Both the position numbers and the translations under genes were made by a program. A stretch of DNA of 64,000 nucleotides, taken from assembly GCF_003337485.1 (NCBI RefSeq), contig NZ_QPJJ01000006.1, positions 124,001-188,000 of the forward strand, written 5' to 3'. The notes under the pieces were generated by a model. That model had not been told where the DNA came from. It worked only from the letters and a program-made list of their open reading frames with translations, and made no database searches. The stretch comes from Saliterribacillus persicus. GTDB lineage: Bacteria > Bacillota > Bacilli > Bacillales > Amphibacillaceae. Below, in pieces: positions 56,821 through 64,000 of the stretch (position 1 is its first letter; every line of letters starts with the position of its first letter).

Positions 56821-57060
56821 CTAATGTTGGTTGTATCTAATCAATATCACATCTTTTCCAATTGTAACGATGGAAGACCATGGTATCATCACTTCATTTT
56901 CATCTTTAAAGGTTAAGCGCGTCTTTTTTTTAGGAATAAGAATTAAATCAGTGATAATACCATTACTTACATCAATCTCTAAGTCAATAAGTGAACCTAG
57001 TCTTGTTCCATTCTCAATTGAAATTAACTCTTTGGCCTGTAATTCTGATAAAGTTAACAT
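56821..57060 (-). CDS. ylmC: YlmC/YmxH family protein (PRC-barrel)
   Basis: This 79-aa protein is a PRC-barrel-like fold of the YlmC/YmxH family, common in spore-formers. It begins MLTLSELQAKELISIENGTR, has LGSLIDLEIDVSNGIITDLI, and ends in VMIPWSSIVTIGKDVILIRY. The function is unknown. AAAGGGGTGAT stands before the ATG. It opens the cluster running to sepF-ylmG. B. subtilis ylmA, which lies between sigG and ylmC there, is absent. Confidence 0.9.
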   Translation of the reverse strand: MLTLSELQAKELISIENGTRLGSLIDLEIDVSNGIITDLILIPKKKTRLTFKDENEVMIPWSSIVTIGKDVILIRYNQH

Positions 57061-57141
57061 TTAATAATCACCCCTTTAATATTATATGTATTAGGGTAAT
57101 GTTTAGTTTAGTAAAGAAAATGAAATTACATTATTAGAAAA

Positions 57142-57160
57142 ACTTGACCTATAGTCAAGT
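57142..57160 (-). terminator. Second hairpin terminator between sigG and ylmC
   Basis: ACTTGAC pairs with GTCAAGT over a 5-base loop, followed on the minus strand by TTTTTCT. It lies about 75 bases after the sigG terminator, so it would end some other short transcript or back up the first. Confidence 0.7.
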
Positions 57161-57231
57161 CTTTACGGCGAAAGCCTAAAATTTCCTTATATTATACTCC
57201 AGTAAATTATAGGCTTTGCTATTGTAAAATA

Positions 57232-57259
57232 AAAAAATGACCTCTAAGGGTCATTTTTT
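57232..57259 (-). terminator. Intrinsic terminator after sigG
   Basis: An 11-bp A/T-flanked stem (core ATGACC with GGTCAT) with a 6-base loop is followed by a T-run immediately after the sigG stop. Confidence 0.85.
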
Positions 57260-57262
57260 CAG

Positions 57263-58045
57263 TTAAGATTCAAACATGTCCTTATTCATTTCTTTTAGTG
57301 CAGCTTTTTCCAATCGAGAAACTTGTGCCTGGGATATCCCTATCTCTTCTGCTACTTCCATTTGAGTTTTCCCTTGGAAAAAGCGTTTATTTAAAATAAC
57401 TTTTTCTCGTTTATTCAACCTGTGCATACCTTCTTTAATTGATAAATAATTTAACCAATTAGTGTCTTTTACACTTTCATCCTGTAATTGATCCATGACG
57501 AATATTGGATCTCCTCCATCATTATAAATCGGTTCAAATAAAGATACAGGGTCTTGAATAGCATCTAATGCAAAAATAACTTCTGCTACAGGCAAATCTA
57601 ATTCTTTAGCTATTTCCATTGCAGTTGGTTCTTTTGATGCTTTGCTTATTAATCTCTCTCTTGCTTGTAGTGCCTTATAAGCCGTATCTCTTAAAGACCT
57701 TGATACTCTTATTGGATTATTATCCCTTAAATATCGACGGATTTCTCCTATAATCATAGGAACCGCGTAAGTTGAAAATTTTACATTTTGTCCTAAATCA
57801 AAGTTATCAATGGACTTCATCAAACCGATGCAACCCACTTGGAATAAGTCATCGCCATATTCACCACGATTATTAAAACGTTGAATGACACTAAGTACTA
57901 ATCTTAAATTTCCATTAATTAATTCATCACGAGCTTCTGTGTCACCTTCTTGCATTTGTCGAAATAATACTCTCATCTTGTCATTTTTTAAAACGGGCAG
58001 TTTGGACGTATCAACCCCACAAATTTCTACTTTATGTCTTGTCAT
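57263..58045 (-). CDS. sigG: Forespore sigma factor SigG
   Basis: Sigma-G directs late forespore transcription after engulfment. The 260-aa protein equals the B. subtilis length and starts MTRHKVEICGVDTSKLPVL. Region 2 has NLRLVLSVIQRFNNRGEYGD and KFSTYAVPMIIGEIRRYLRD, and region 4 ends GKTQMEVAEEIGISQAQVSR. The ATG has GGGAGGG upstream, and a five-codon extension is rejected. A SigF/SigG-type promoter precedes it. It follows spoIIGA-sigE in the conserved order. Confidence 0.97.
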   Translation of the reverse strand: MTRHKVEICGVDTSKLPVLKNDKMRVLFRQMQEGDTEARDELINGNLRLVLSVIQRFNNRGEYGDDLFQVGCIGLMKSIDNFDLGQNVKFSTYAVPMIIGEIRRYLRDNNPIRVSRSLRDTAYKALQARERLISKASKEPTAMEIAKELDLPVAEVIFALDAIQDPVSLFEPIYNDGGDPIFVMDQLQDESVKDTNWLNYLSIKEGMHRLNKREKVILNKRFFQGKTQMEVAEEIGISQAQVSRLEKAALKEMNKDMFES

Positions 58046-58081
58046 AAAATACCCTCCCAATTAGGAAACCTTCATAGGGAA

Positions 58082-58110
58082 AGTATCACCAATTGGGTTG
58101 GAAATTATGC
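58082..58110 (-). promoter_or_regulatory. SigF/SigG-type promoter of sigG
   Basis: The minus strand has GCATA (58106-58110), a 15-base spacer and GGTGATACT (58082-58090). This fits the forespore sigma consensus (GYWTA, then GGNNANAMT) at every defined position. Confidence 0.8.
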
Positions 58111-58149
58111 AAAGCATTTTTGGAAGATATTTTGATTCACAATTACGTC

Positions 58150-58869
58150 TTATACCATTTTATTAAATTCTTTTTGTAATCTTTTTATGATTTTTTTCTC
58201 TAACCTAGATATATATGATTGTGAAATTCCCAGTAAATCAGCTACATCTTTCTGAGTTTTTTCCTCATTGTTGACAAGCCCGAATCGCAGCTCCATAATT
58301 TGCTTTTCACGACCTTTTAATTGTTCTAAAGCATCTTTTAATAGTGCTTTATCAACATTAATTTCTAAGTCTTTTATAGTAATATCTTCGTCGGTACCTA
58401 ATACATCTGAGAGTAATAATTCATTTCCATCCCAGTCGATATTTAGTGGTTCATCAAATGAAATTTCTGTTTTTGTCTTATTATTTTTTCTCAAATACAT
58501 TAAAATTTCATTTTCAATGCACCTAGAAGCATAGGTTGCAAGTTTAATTTTTTTCTCTGGATTAAATGTATTAATAGCTTTAATTAAACCAATTGTTCCT
58601 ATACTAATAAGGTCTTCTATATTTATACCAGTATTTTCGAATTTGCGTGCAATATATACTACTAATCGTAAATTTCTTTCAATAAGCATCGCCCTCGCTG
58701 CCTTATCTCCATTTGGCAACTGATTAATTAACTGAAATTCTTCTTCTTTAGATAATGGCGGTGGTAAAGCTTCACTTCCACCTATGTAATAAATAGGATT
58801 CTTTTTAACTTTTAATTTTATCAACAATTTCATCCATAATAATCTTAATTTCATTTTTAAATTAGTCAT
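58150..58869 (-). CDS. sigE: Mother-cell sigma factor SigE (pro-form)
   Basis: Sigma-E starts mother-cell gene expression and is made as a membrane-bound precursor cleaved by SpoIIGA. The 239-aa protein equals the B. subtilis length. The hydrophobic, basic pro-sequence (about the first 27-29 residues) precedes [18 protein letters not shown]. Core motifs are [40 protein letters not shown] and region 4 [20 protein letters not shown]. Its ATG overlaps the spoIIGA stop by four bases. Confidence 0.98.
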   Translation of the reverse strand: MTNLKMKLRLLWMKLLIKLKVKKNPIYYIGGSEALPPPLSKEEEFQLINQLPNGDKAARAMLIERNLRLVVYIARKFENTGINIEDLISIGTIGLIKAINTFNPEKKIKLATYASRCIENEILMYLRKNNKTKTEISFDEPLNIDWDGNELLLSDVLGTDEDITIKDLEINVDKALLKDALEQLKGREKQIMELRFGLVNNEEKTQKDVADLLGISQSYISRLEKKIIKRLQKEFNKMV

Positions 58870-59786
58870 GATATATCCTCCGATCTTGTTTGAGTGCTAC
58901 TATTGGATTCAATTAATTTAGGGTGTAGCAAACAATGATAATTTTGATCATTATGGAATTGATCAAATTCCATACCTACTAAAGTTTTTTTAATAATAAT
59001 GGGATTATCCTCCACAAATATACTAAGTCTATCTATCTTAAAAACAAACATAAATTTACTTGAACCTCCTACGACTTGGTATGGTACTATTCGAAGAAAA
59101 GGAAAGGCATATAGCGCGTCTATGGAATCACTACCATTTATGTCCAAACTTTTAATTTTGTCCATGTCATTTAACGAAAACCATTGATTTAAAATCATTG
59201 GATCACATATAATAACAGGTTGATTTGTAATTGGATCATGCATATGATTTCCACTGTCCACGTACCCAATGCTATCGATTACCTTTTCGTTCCATTCCAT
59301 TTTGACTTTATACGTTTGATCATATTGAAATTTTTCATATTTATGCTCGTCCATGCGTTTTTTTGTAAAAATAAAAACGAAAGGAAAAGAAACCGCTACA
59401 AACATCCAATTAATCAATCCTCCATAGTTATTTGCAGGGTGTGTAGGTGAAGCGGATTGATTCATTAAAAAATGAGTCGCTAGTAATCCACCTCCCATTG
59501 TGAATGTTGTAAAATATAGAACTGCGATCAATTTCGTAAAAACTTTTAGATTCCTATAACCGAAGGCTAATAATATCATAAAGATTGAAATCAAAACCTT
59601 AACCCACAAATGGTCAAGCTCATTTGGATATATCAGATAAAGTGGAACAAAGCTTGATGACATAAAACTTGCAATAAGTAACTTAGACTGTTTGGTAAAC
59701 TGTCTAGTTAAGGATTGTGTTAACGTTAGAATCATATAATCTATAATGAAATTTAAAAGCCATATTAATTCAAGATATATAATCAC
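58866..59786 (-). CDS. spoIIGA: Sporulation aspartic protease SpoIIGA
   Basis: SpoIIGA processes pro-sigma-E in the mother cell after a forespore signal (SpoIIR). The 306-aa protein has about five N-terminal membrane segments (to ~150) and a C-terminal aspartic protease domain with the catalytic Asp in [17 protein letters not shown] near residue 182. The start is GTG with GGAGGG eleven bases upstream. It is coupled to sigE by a four-base overlap. Confidence 0.96.
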   Translation of the reverse strand: MIIYLELIWLLNFIIDYMILTLTQSLTRQFTKQSKLLIASFMSSSFVPLYLIYPNELDHLWVKVLISIFMILLAFGYRNLKVFTKLIAVLYFTTFTMGGGLLATHFLMNQSASPTHPANNYGGLINWMFVAVSFPFVFIFTKKRMDEHKYEKFQYDQTYKVKMEWNEKVIDSIGYVDSGNHMHDPITNQPVIICDPMILNQWFSLNDMDKIKSLDINGSDSIDALYAFPFLRIVPYQVVGGSSKFMFVFKIDRLSIFVEDNPIIIKKTLVGMEFDQFHNDQNYHCLLHPKLIESNSSTQTRSEDIS

Positions 59787-59829
59787 CTACACTTTTTCCC
59801 TCCATGCCTGTACCTTACCAAGTAGCTTG

Positions 59830-59862
59830 AGTATAATGCCTATCCATTAAAAAGTCTGTCAT
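59830..59862 (-). promoter_or_regulatory. Candidate Spo0A-type promoter of spoIIGA-sigE
   Basis: ATGACA (59857-59862) and TATACT (59830-59835) on the minus strand are separated by 21 bases. The B. subtilis spoIIG promoter is unusual in having about 22 bases and needing Spo0A, so the wide spacing is telling. No perfect Spo0A box was found upstream. Confidence 0.5.
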
Positions 59863-60157
59863 TATATGGTAAAAATTAACTCTTTTTTTCGCATAATTTT
59901 ACTATATTTGTCTTCTATGAAAAATCATGATTAGTACTGTTGCAAACAAATCACAAACACTATGTTTGTTTATATTTTTTATGAGAATATTCGAAGAGGT
60001 GAGGTTAAGACTTTCACGACTGTATTTTAACTTTAGAGAAAAAAATTGCATTGAGCGAGGGAATCGATATTTAATTTTCGCGAGGTGTTATCTTTTCATT
60101 TTCCTTATTATTATTACTTAGCTTGTAAGGCATCTTTATAATTTCCTGTAAAAAACA
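59863..60157. other. Non-coding region between ftsZ and spoIIGA
   Basis: No convincing gene is seen on either strand. The part next to the promoter is very AT-rich, as expected for a regulatory region. The bpr protease genes found here in B. subtilis are absent. One sequence, TTCGAAT near 59990, weakly resembles a Spo0A box. Confidence 0.5.
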
Positions 60158-60188
60158 AAAAACAAGCATGATTTCCATGCTTGTTTTT
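60158..60188 (-). terminator. Intrinsic terminator after ftsZ
   Basis: A perfect 13-bp stem (AAAAACAAGCATG with its complement), a 5-base loop and a TTTGTTTTTT tail on the minus strand end ftsA-ftsZ. Confidence 0.92.
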
Positions 60189-60206
60189 GAATATTATATA
60201 CTTTGT

Positions 60207-61346
60207 TTATCTTCTTCGATTGCGATTTCTTAAAAAAGTAGGGATATCTAATGTATCCTCTTCTTGCGCCACTCTTGAGCTAGGATTTGTGTTTGGTTTC
60301 GGTTTAGCTTCACGAGTTTGTTCTTCAGGTCTTTCAGATTTAGGTTTTTGATTCATAATAGATTTTTGCTTATTTGGTGTCATTTTCATTTGAGTTTCGT
60401 CAAAACCGGTAGCAATAACTGTTACTACGATTTCATCCTTTAATTCTTCATTAATAACAGAACCAAAAATAACATTTACTTCTTGGTCAGCTGCAGATGT
60501 TACAATATCAGCGGCTTCTTGTACTTCATACAAACTTAAGTTTGTACCACCTGTGATATTCATTAAGACACCATGAGCACCATCAATAGAAGTTTCAAGA
60601 AGTGGTGATGAGATAGCTTTTTTAGCTGCTTCGGTTGCTCTACTTTCTCCTGTTGCAACCCCAATTCCCATTAATGCAGATCCTTTATCTGACATAATTG
60701 TTTTCACGTCAGCAAAGTCGACGTTAATTAAACCAGGTGTCGCAATTAAGTCTGATATACCTTGTACACCTTGTCTTAATACGTTATCTGCTTCTCTAAA
60801 AGCTTCAAGCATAGGTGTATTTTTGTCAATAATTTCTAACAATCGATCATTAGGAATTACAATTAACGTATCTACACTACTTTTTAATCCGTCAATTCCT
60901 GACACAGCTTGTGTTGCTCTTTTTCTTCCTTCAAAGGTAAATGGTCTAGTTACAACACCAACAGTAAGCGCCCCAATTTCTTTAGCGACCTGTGCAATAA
61001 CTGGTGCGGCACCTGTTCCTGTTCCACCACCCATTCCGGCAGTTACAAAAACCATATCAGCACCTTTAAGCAATTCTTCAATCTGTTCTTTACTTTCCTC
61101 AGCTGCTTTTCGTCCAACTTCAGGATTAGCACCTGCTCCTAGCCCACGTGTTAACTTGGTTCCTATTTGCATTTTCACTTCTGCTTTAGATAAATTTAAG
61201 GCTTGAGCATCAGTATTAACCGCAATAAATTCTACACCTTGAACTCCGTGTTCAATCATTCGGTTTACGGCATTGCTACCTCCGCCACCAACGCCTATTA
61301 CTTTAATTGTTGCTAGTTGATCCATATTTGTATCAAAATCTAACAT
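60207..61346 (-). CDS. ftsZ: Cell-division GTPase FtsZ
   Basis: FtsZ is the bacterial tubulin that forms the Z-ring. The 379-aa protein (B. subtilis 382) has [17 protein letters not shown], the tubulin signature GGGTGTG (106-112), and the T7 loop in [12 protein letters not shown] disordered linker (from ~320, Lys/Pro/Glu-rich) leads to the C-terminal peptide [12 protein letters not shown], which binds FtsA, SepF and EzrA. It lies 66 bases after ftsA. Confidence 0.98.
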   Translation of the reverse strand: MLDFDTNMDQLATIKVIGVGGGGSNAVNRMIEHGVQGVEFIAVNTDAQALNLSKAEVKMQIGTKLTRGLGAGANPEVGRKAAEESKEQIEELLKGADMVFVTAGMGGGTGTGAAPVIAQVAKEIGALTVGVVTRPFTFEGRKRATQAVSGIDGLKSSVDTLIVIPNDRLLEIIDKNTPMLEAFREADNVLRQGVQGISDLIATPGLINVDFADVKTIMSDKGSALMGIGVATGESRATEAAKKAISSPLLETSIDGAHGVLMNITGGTNLSLYEVQEAADIVTSAADQEVNVIFGSVINEELKDEIVVTVIATGFDETQMKMTPNKQKSIMNQKPKSERPEEQTREAKPKPNTNPSSRVAQEEDTLDIPTFLRNRNRRR

Positions 61347-61412
61347 GAGCTTTCCTCCTATTTTGCTAGTTTACAAGGTCGTGTTTGTTAATCTTGTCTC
61401 GATCAAAGCTTT

Positions 61413-62705
61413 TTAATCAAAAAAGTATTTGAAAAGATTAGCTAACTTCGGATCCTTCTTTTTCTTTTCTTTAGTTGCAGTTTCTTTAGGTGCTTGCTTT
61501 TGAGATTTTTTAGGCTTTGCTTTTACCTGTTCAATGTCATTTACTACTACAGCATCTTCAAATGGTTTCCCTTGTATTTTCGCATTCTTATAAGCGAATT
61601 TCAAGGTTCCAACGCTAGCTGTGTATTGAGGCTCTCTTACTCCTATGTAATCCGGAATAGCTACCCGTACATTATGTTGATATAAATCCTGTGCTAAATC
61701 TATCGCTCCTGGGGTACTCATACATCCACCAGTTAACACAAAACCACCAGGCAATTCATCATAGCCCATTTTTTGAATTTCTCGAGCACAATATGTGAAA
61801 ATTTCTTCTAATCTTGCTTCAATAATATCAGCAAGCTCGAGCTGGTTAAATTTCTGCTTTTTATCTGTACCGATAATACTTGCTTCGAAAACTTCATTTT
61901 CATTGGCATCATCATAGAAACCATAGCCATGTTTTATTTTAATTTCTTCTGCATCCTCAGAGGAAGTACGAAGACCGATGGATAAATCCTTCGAGATATT
62001 ATCCCCACCAAGAGGAAGAACTGAGGTTGCAACTAAATGATCATCCTCAAACAATGATACAGTAGTGCTTCCACCACCAATATCTATTAATGCCACTCCT
62101 AAATTACGTTCATCCCGCGATAGGGCAATAGAACCAGTAGCTAAAGGTTGTAAGCAAATATCCATTACTTCCAAGCCGGCACGCTCTACACACTTTAGAA
62201 CATTATGTAACATTGTTTTAGAACAAGTAATAATTGTTCCTTCCATTTCAAGTCTTACCCCGATCATTCCTCGAGGATCTGTAATTTCATCTAAACCATC
62301 CACGATAAATTGATTTGGTATTACATCAACGATTTCTCTTTCGGGTGGTATTGAAATCACTTGAGCCGCTTCAATAACTCGGTGTATATCCTCATTACCA
62401 ATTTCACGGTTTTCACTCGAAACTGCAACTACCCCGTGACAAGGTTGCAGTTGTACATGGCTTCCATTGACACTAACAATTACGCGTTCAATTTTTATAT
62501 CCACCATTCGTTCCGCTTGTTCAACAGCAGCACTAATAGATTGAACAGTTTGGTCAATATCAACAATAGAACCTTTTTTCATTCCCTTTGACTTGGAAGT
62601 ACCGACGCCAATAATATTTAATGTATCGTTTAATACTTCACCAATTATGATTTTTATTTTCGATGTACCTATATCAAGGCTGACTAGAATTTCACTGTTG
62701 TTCAA
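61413..62705 (-). CDS. ftsA: Cell-division protein FtsA
   Basis: FtsA is an actin-like ATPase that tethers FtsZ to the membrane. The 430-aa protein has the phosphate loop VSLDIGTSKIKIIIGE, the second phosphate site VALIDIGGGSTTVSLF, the adenosine motif GGFVLTGG and a C-terminal amphipathic helix (LANLFKYFFD). The start is a TTG at 62705, because AGGAGG lies seven bases upstream and the resulting MNNSEILVSLDIG matches the B. subtilis N-terminus; an eight-codon extension contains the SD. Confidence 0.96.
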   Translation of the reverse strand: MNNSEILVSLDIGTSKIKIIIGEVLNDTLNIIGVGTSKSKGMKKGSIVDIDQTVQSISAAVEQAERMVDIKIERVIVSVNGSHVQLQPCHGVVAVSSENREIGNEDIHRVIEAAQVISIPPEREIVDVIPNQFIVDGLDEITDPRGMIGVRLEMEGTIITCSKTMLHNVLKCVERAGLEVMDICLQPLATGSIALSRDERNLGVALIDIGGGSTTVSLFEDDHLVATSVLPLGGDNISKDLSIGLRTSSEDAEEIKIKHGYGFYDDANENEVFEASIIGTDKKQKFNQLELADIIEARLEEIFTYCAREIQKMGYDELPGGFVLTGGCMSTPGAIDLAQDLYQHNVRVAIPDYIGVREPQYTASVGTLKFAYKNAKIQGKPFEDAVVVNDIEQVKAKPKKSQKQAPKETATKEKKKKDPKLANLFKYFFD

Positions 62706-62769
62706 AGAGGCACCTCCTAAACTTTTCAATTGTTATTTCAGATTTTATTCATTTTTTACGTTATCTTCT

Positions 62770-62798
62770 ATTATAATAAAACATAGAACTTTTTTCAT
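62770..62798 (-). promoter_or_regulatory. Candidate SigA promoter of ftsA
   Basis: ATGAAA (62793-62798), 17 bases and a perfect TATAAT (62770-62775) lie on the minus strand about 65 bases before the ftsA start. Confidence 0.55.
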
Positions 62799-62820
62799 GA
62801 ATTTCAATCAAATATCCTAA
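62793..62820 (-). promoter_or_regulatory. Candidate SigH promoter of ftsA-ftsZ
   Basis: TTAGGATAT (62812-62820), exactly 14 bases, and TGAAA (62793-62797) on the minus strand fit the SigH consensus (RWAGGAWWT, N14, HGAAT) with two mismatches. B. subtilis ftsAZ also has a SigH promoter. Confidence 0.5.
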
Positions 62821-62867
62821 AAAAATTATAATATATTCATTATTCTACAAAAATCGACTAAATACCT

Positions 62868-63227
62868 TTATTTTTCTTGTTTTATTTTTCTTTTTTCCCA
62901 TTTTTCAATATAAATCCGTCGAATCATTGCGATATTATGAAAAAGTCTCACACCAAACGCAAAAATTGCTGCTAAATATAGATCTATACCTAATTGAACA
63001 CCCAAAAATGCCAAAAATGCTGCTAGGGAAATATTAAAAAAGAAACCTGTTACAAATATCTTTTGATCAAATTTTCTTTCTGCCTGTGCTCTAATTCCTC
63101 CAAATAAGGTATCTAATGCGGCGAGTACAGCAATAGATAGATAATTAGCATAGGCATCAGGTACTGTAATATTAGTCATTAGACCTAATAATACACCAAA
63201 AATTAAAAACATGGCAGGTAGCCACAC
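62868..63227 (-). CDS. sbp: Small basic protein Sbp (YlxX, DUF1290)
   Basis: This 119-aa membrane protein of the DUF1290 family has three or four hydrophobic segments. One is the N-terminal MWLPAMFLIFGVLLGLM. The family block IAVLAALDTLFGGIRAQAE is in the middle, and the tail is basic (EKWEKRKIKQEK). The function is unknown, but it is always near ylxW and ftsA. The start is GTG, sharing one base with the ylxW stop (TAGTG). Confidence 0.93.
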   Translation of the reverse strand: MWLPAMFLIFGVLLGLMTNITVPDAYANYLSIAVLAALDTLFGGIRAQAERKFDQKIFVTGFFFNISLAAFLAFLGVQLGIDLYLAAIFAFGVRLFHNIAMIRRIYIEKWEKRKIKQEK

Positions 63228-63946
63228 TATTCATCACCTACTTCATACTGTGCATTTACATTAATTCCTTGAAGATTTAAAATACCATCATAAGCAGGCA
63301 GTTCTATTTGACTACTTTCCTCTGTTGAAATTTTTAAATTTTCTATCGCAAAGTAATCATTTGAATTGCTTACTTCGATATAATCGATTAATCGCTCTGC
63401 ATTATTTGCTAAAACGTAAATTTCAACAGGTAGACCTGGTAATGGGTGATTGTTTACATATATTCTATCATTAACTAGTCGAATAGGTGTAATATCAATC
63501 ATCCTCTGACCTTCTATTGCCAAATCAGATGCCCCAAATTGGTTTAACTCATTTATTAAATGATGCAATAAATCTGGAGTTAAAACAGGAGAAGATTGTG
63601 GACCCTCTATATCCATAAATAATTGATCTATTTTTATGATCACACCTGGTCCTGATTTTTCTGTCATACCTGCTTTAATTTCTAACTCTTGTATTGATTG
63701 ATTTAATGCTTTCATTTGTGCTGGTTCAGATTGAGCTTCATACTCGTCAAGTACATTCTTCACTTGTGAAATTTCTTGATAAAGCTGTTGTTGCTGTCTT
63801 TGTTCTTGTTGCAATTGAGTTCGAATCTCCCATAAATCTCTCGTGTCACGTTCTTGTGGTGTTTGATTTGATTGAAATTGAATTGCTAGCATAAAACCAG
63901 TGCATAAACATACCAAACCGATAAGTAATTTGTTTTTTCTTTGCAA
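63227..63946 (-). CDS. ylxW: YlxW (DUF881) membrane-anchored protein
   Basis: YlxW has an N-terminal membrane anchor (~residues 5-22), a Gln-rich coiled coil (~30-100) and a C-terminal DUF881 domain with GPGVIIKIDQ and LINELNQFGASDLAIEGQRM. The function is unknown; it belongs to the divIB-ylxW-sbp-ftsA division cluster. I place the start at a TTG with AAAGGTG six bases upstream (239 aa); a TTG six codons earlier is the alternative. It is coupled to sbp by a one-base overlap. Confidence 0.9.
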   Translation of the reverse strand: MQRKNKLLIGLVCLCTGFMLAIQFQSNQTPQERDTRDLWEIRTQLQQEQRQQQQLYQEISQVKNVLDEYEAQSEPAQMKALNQSIQELEIKAGMTEKSGPGVIIKIDQLFMDIEGPQSSPVLTPDLLHHLINELNQFGASDLAIEGQRMIDITPIRLVNDRIYVNNHPLPGLPVEIYVLANNAERLIDYIEVSNSNDYFAIENLKISTEESSQIELPAYDGILNLQGINVNAQYEVGDE

Positions 63947-63960
63947 ACCTCTCACCTTTT

Positions 63961-64000
63961 TCAACTTGCTCTTGCATCCATTTCTATTTCAGGCATTTGT
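63961..64000 (-). CDS. C-terminal end of an upstream gene, probably divIB
   Basis: An open frame enters from the right edge and stops with TGA at 63961-63963; the last residues are EIEMDARAS. In B. subtilis divIB lies immediately upstream of ylxW, so this is probably its end, but 12 residues cannot identify it. Confidence 0.4.
   Translation of the reverse strand, partial: QMPEIEMDARAS

Noticed and set aside
59927-60121. 64-codon plus-strand frame in the ftsZ-spoIIGA gap
   Set aside because: No convincing SD, odd composition and no recognisable family; it overlaps the likely spoIIGA control region.

Overview
This window is an AT-rich, tightly packed core-genome segment of an endospore-forming Firmicute of the family Bacillaceae. 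The gene order follows the Bacillus subtilis block from divIB/ftsA/ftsZ to rnhB. Protein lengths and motifs match that family, and sporulation genes (spoVM, spoIIGA, sigE, sigG) are present. By eye the proteins resemble the Oceanobacillus/Virgibacillus/Gracilibacillus group, but the genus is inference. Almost everything is on the minus strand, so genes are read from position 64000 towards 1. The exceptions are rqcH, rpmB and a small DUF1128 gene. I see no rRNA, tRNA, insertion sequence, prophage or CRISPR array.

Read in the direction of transcription: (64000-53040) cell division and sporulation: end of a probable divIB, ylxW, sbp, ftsA, ftsZ, then spoIIGA-sigE, sigG, ylmC-ylmD-ylmE-sepF-ylmG, ylmH, divIVA. 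(53040-48370) ileS under an isoleucine T-box, then lspA and a RluD-type pseudouridine synthase. (48380-36680) the complete de novo UMP operon pyrR-pyrP-pyrB-pyrC-carA-carB-pyrK-pyrD-pyrF-pyrE, with PyrR attenuators before pyrR and before pyrP. (36500-32370) rqcH divergent from yloC-remA-gmk-rpoZ. (32370-22060) coaBC-priA-fmt-rsmB and prpC-prkC-rsgA-rpe-thiN, joined by overlaps of a few bases. (21400-18560) spoVM, divergent rpmB, yloU-fakA. (18370-11880) recG, then the FapR-controlled lipid operon fapR-plsX-fabD-fabG-acpP, then rnc. (11840-1) yfkK-like gene on the plus strand, smc-ftsY-ylxM-ffh-rpsP-khpA, ylqD-rimM-trmD-rplS, lepB, rbgA and the start of rnhB.

The genes link cell growth to division: nucleotide and lipid synthesis, tRNA charging and modification, ribosome assembly (rbgA, rsgA, rimM), protein export (ffh, ftsY, lepB, lspA), chromosome segregation (smc) and septum formation (ftsA, ftsZ, sepF, divIVA). 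Several control elements can be read directly: an Ile T-box, two PyrR attenuators, a FapR operator, a SigF/SigG-type promoter before sigG, a SigH-like promoter before ftsA, a probable L19 leader and many intrinsic terminators.

I found no convincing new multi-gene system. The most useful points are a SpoVM gene of only 26 codons, a DUF1128 gene placed between rnc and smc, the loss of the usual third pyr attenuator, an Asp-to-Glu change in the RqcH DR motif, a Spo0A-box-like sequence in the divIVA promoter, and the absence of several genes that sit in this block in B. subtilis (def, rlmN, sdaAB/sdaAA, ylyA, the cys operon, yloB, ylmA, bpr). Many starts were moved downstream or to GTG/TTG codons because of the Shine-Dalgarno (SD) position; each case is noted.
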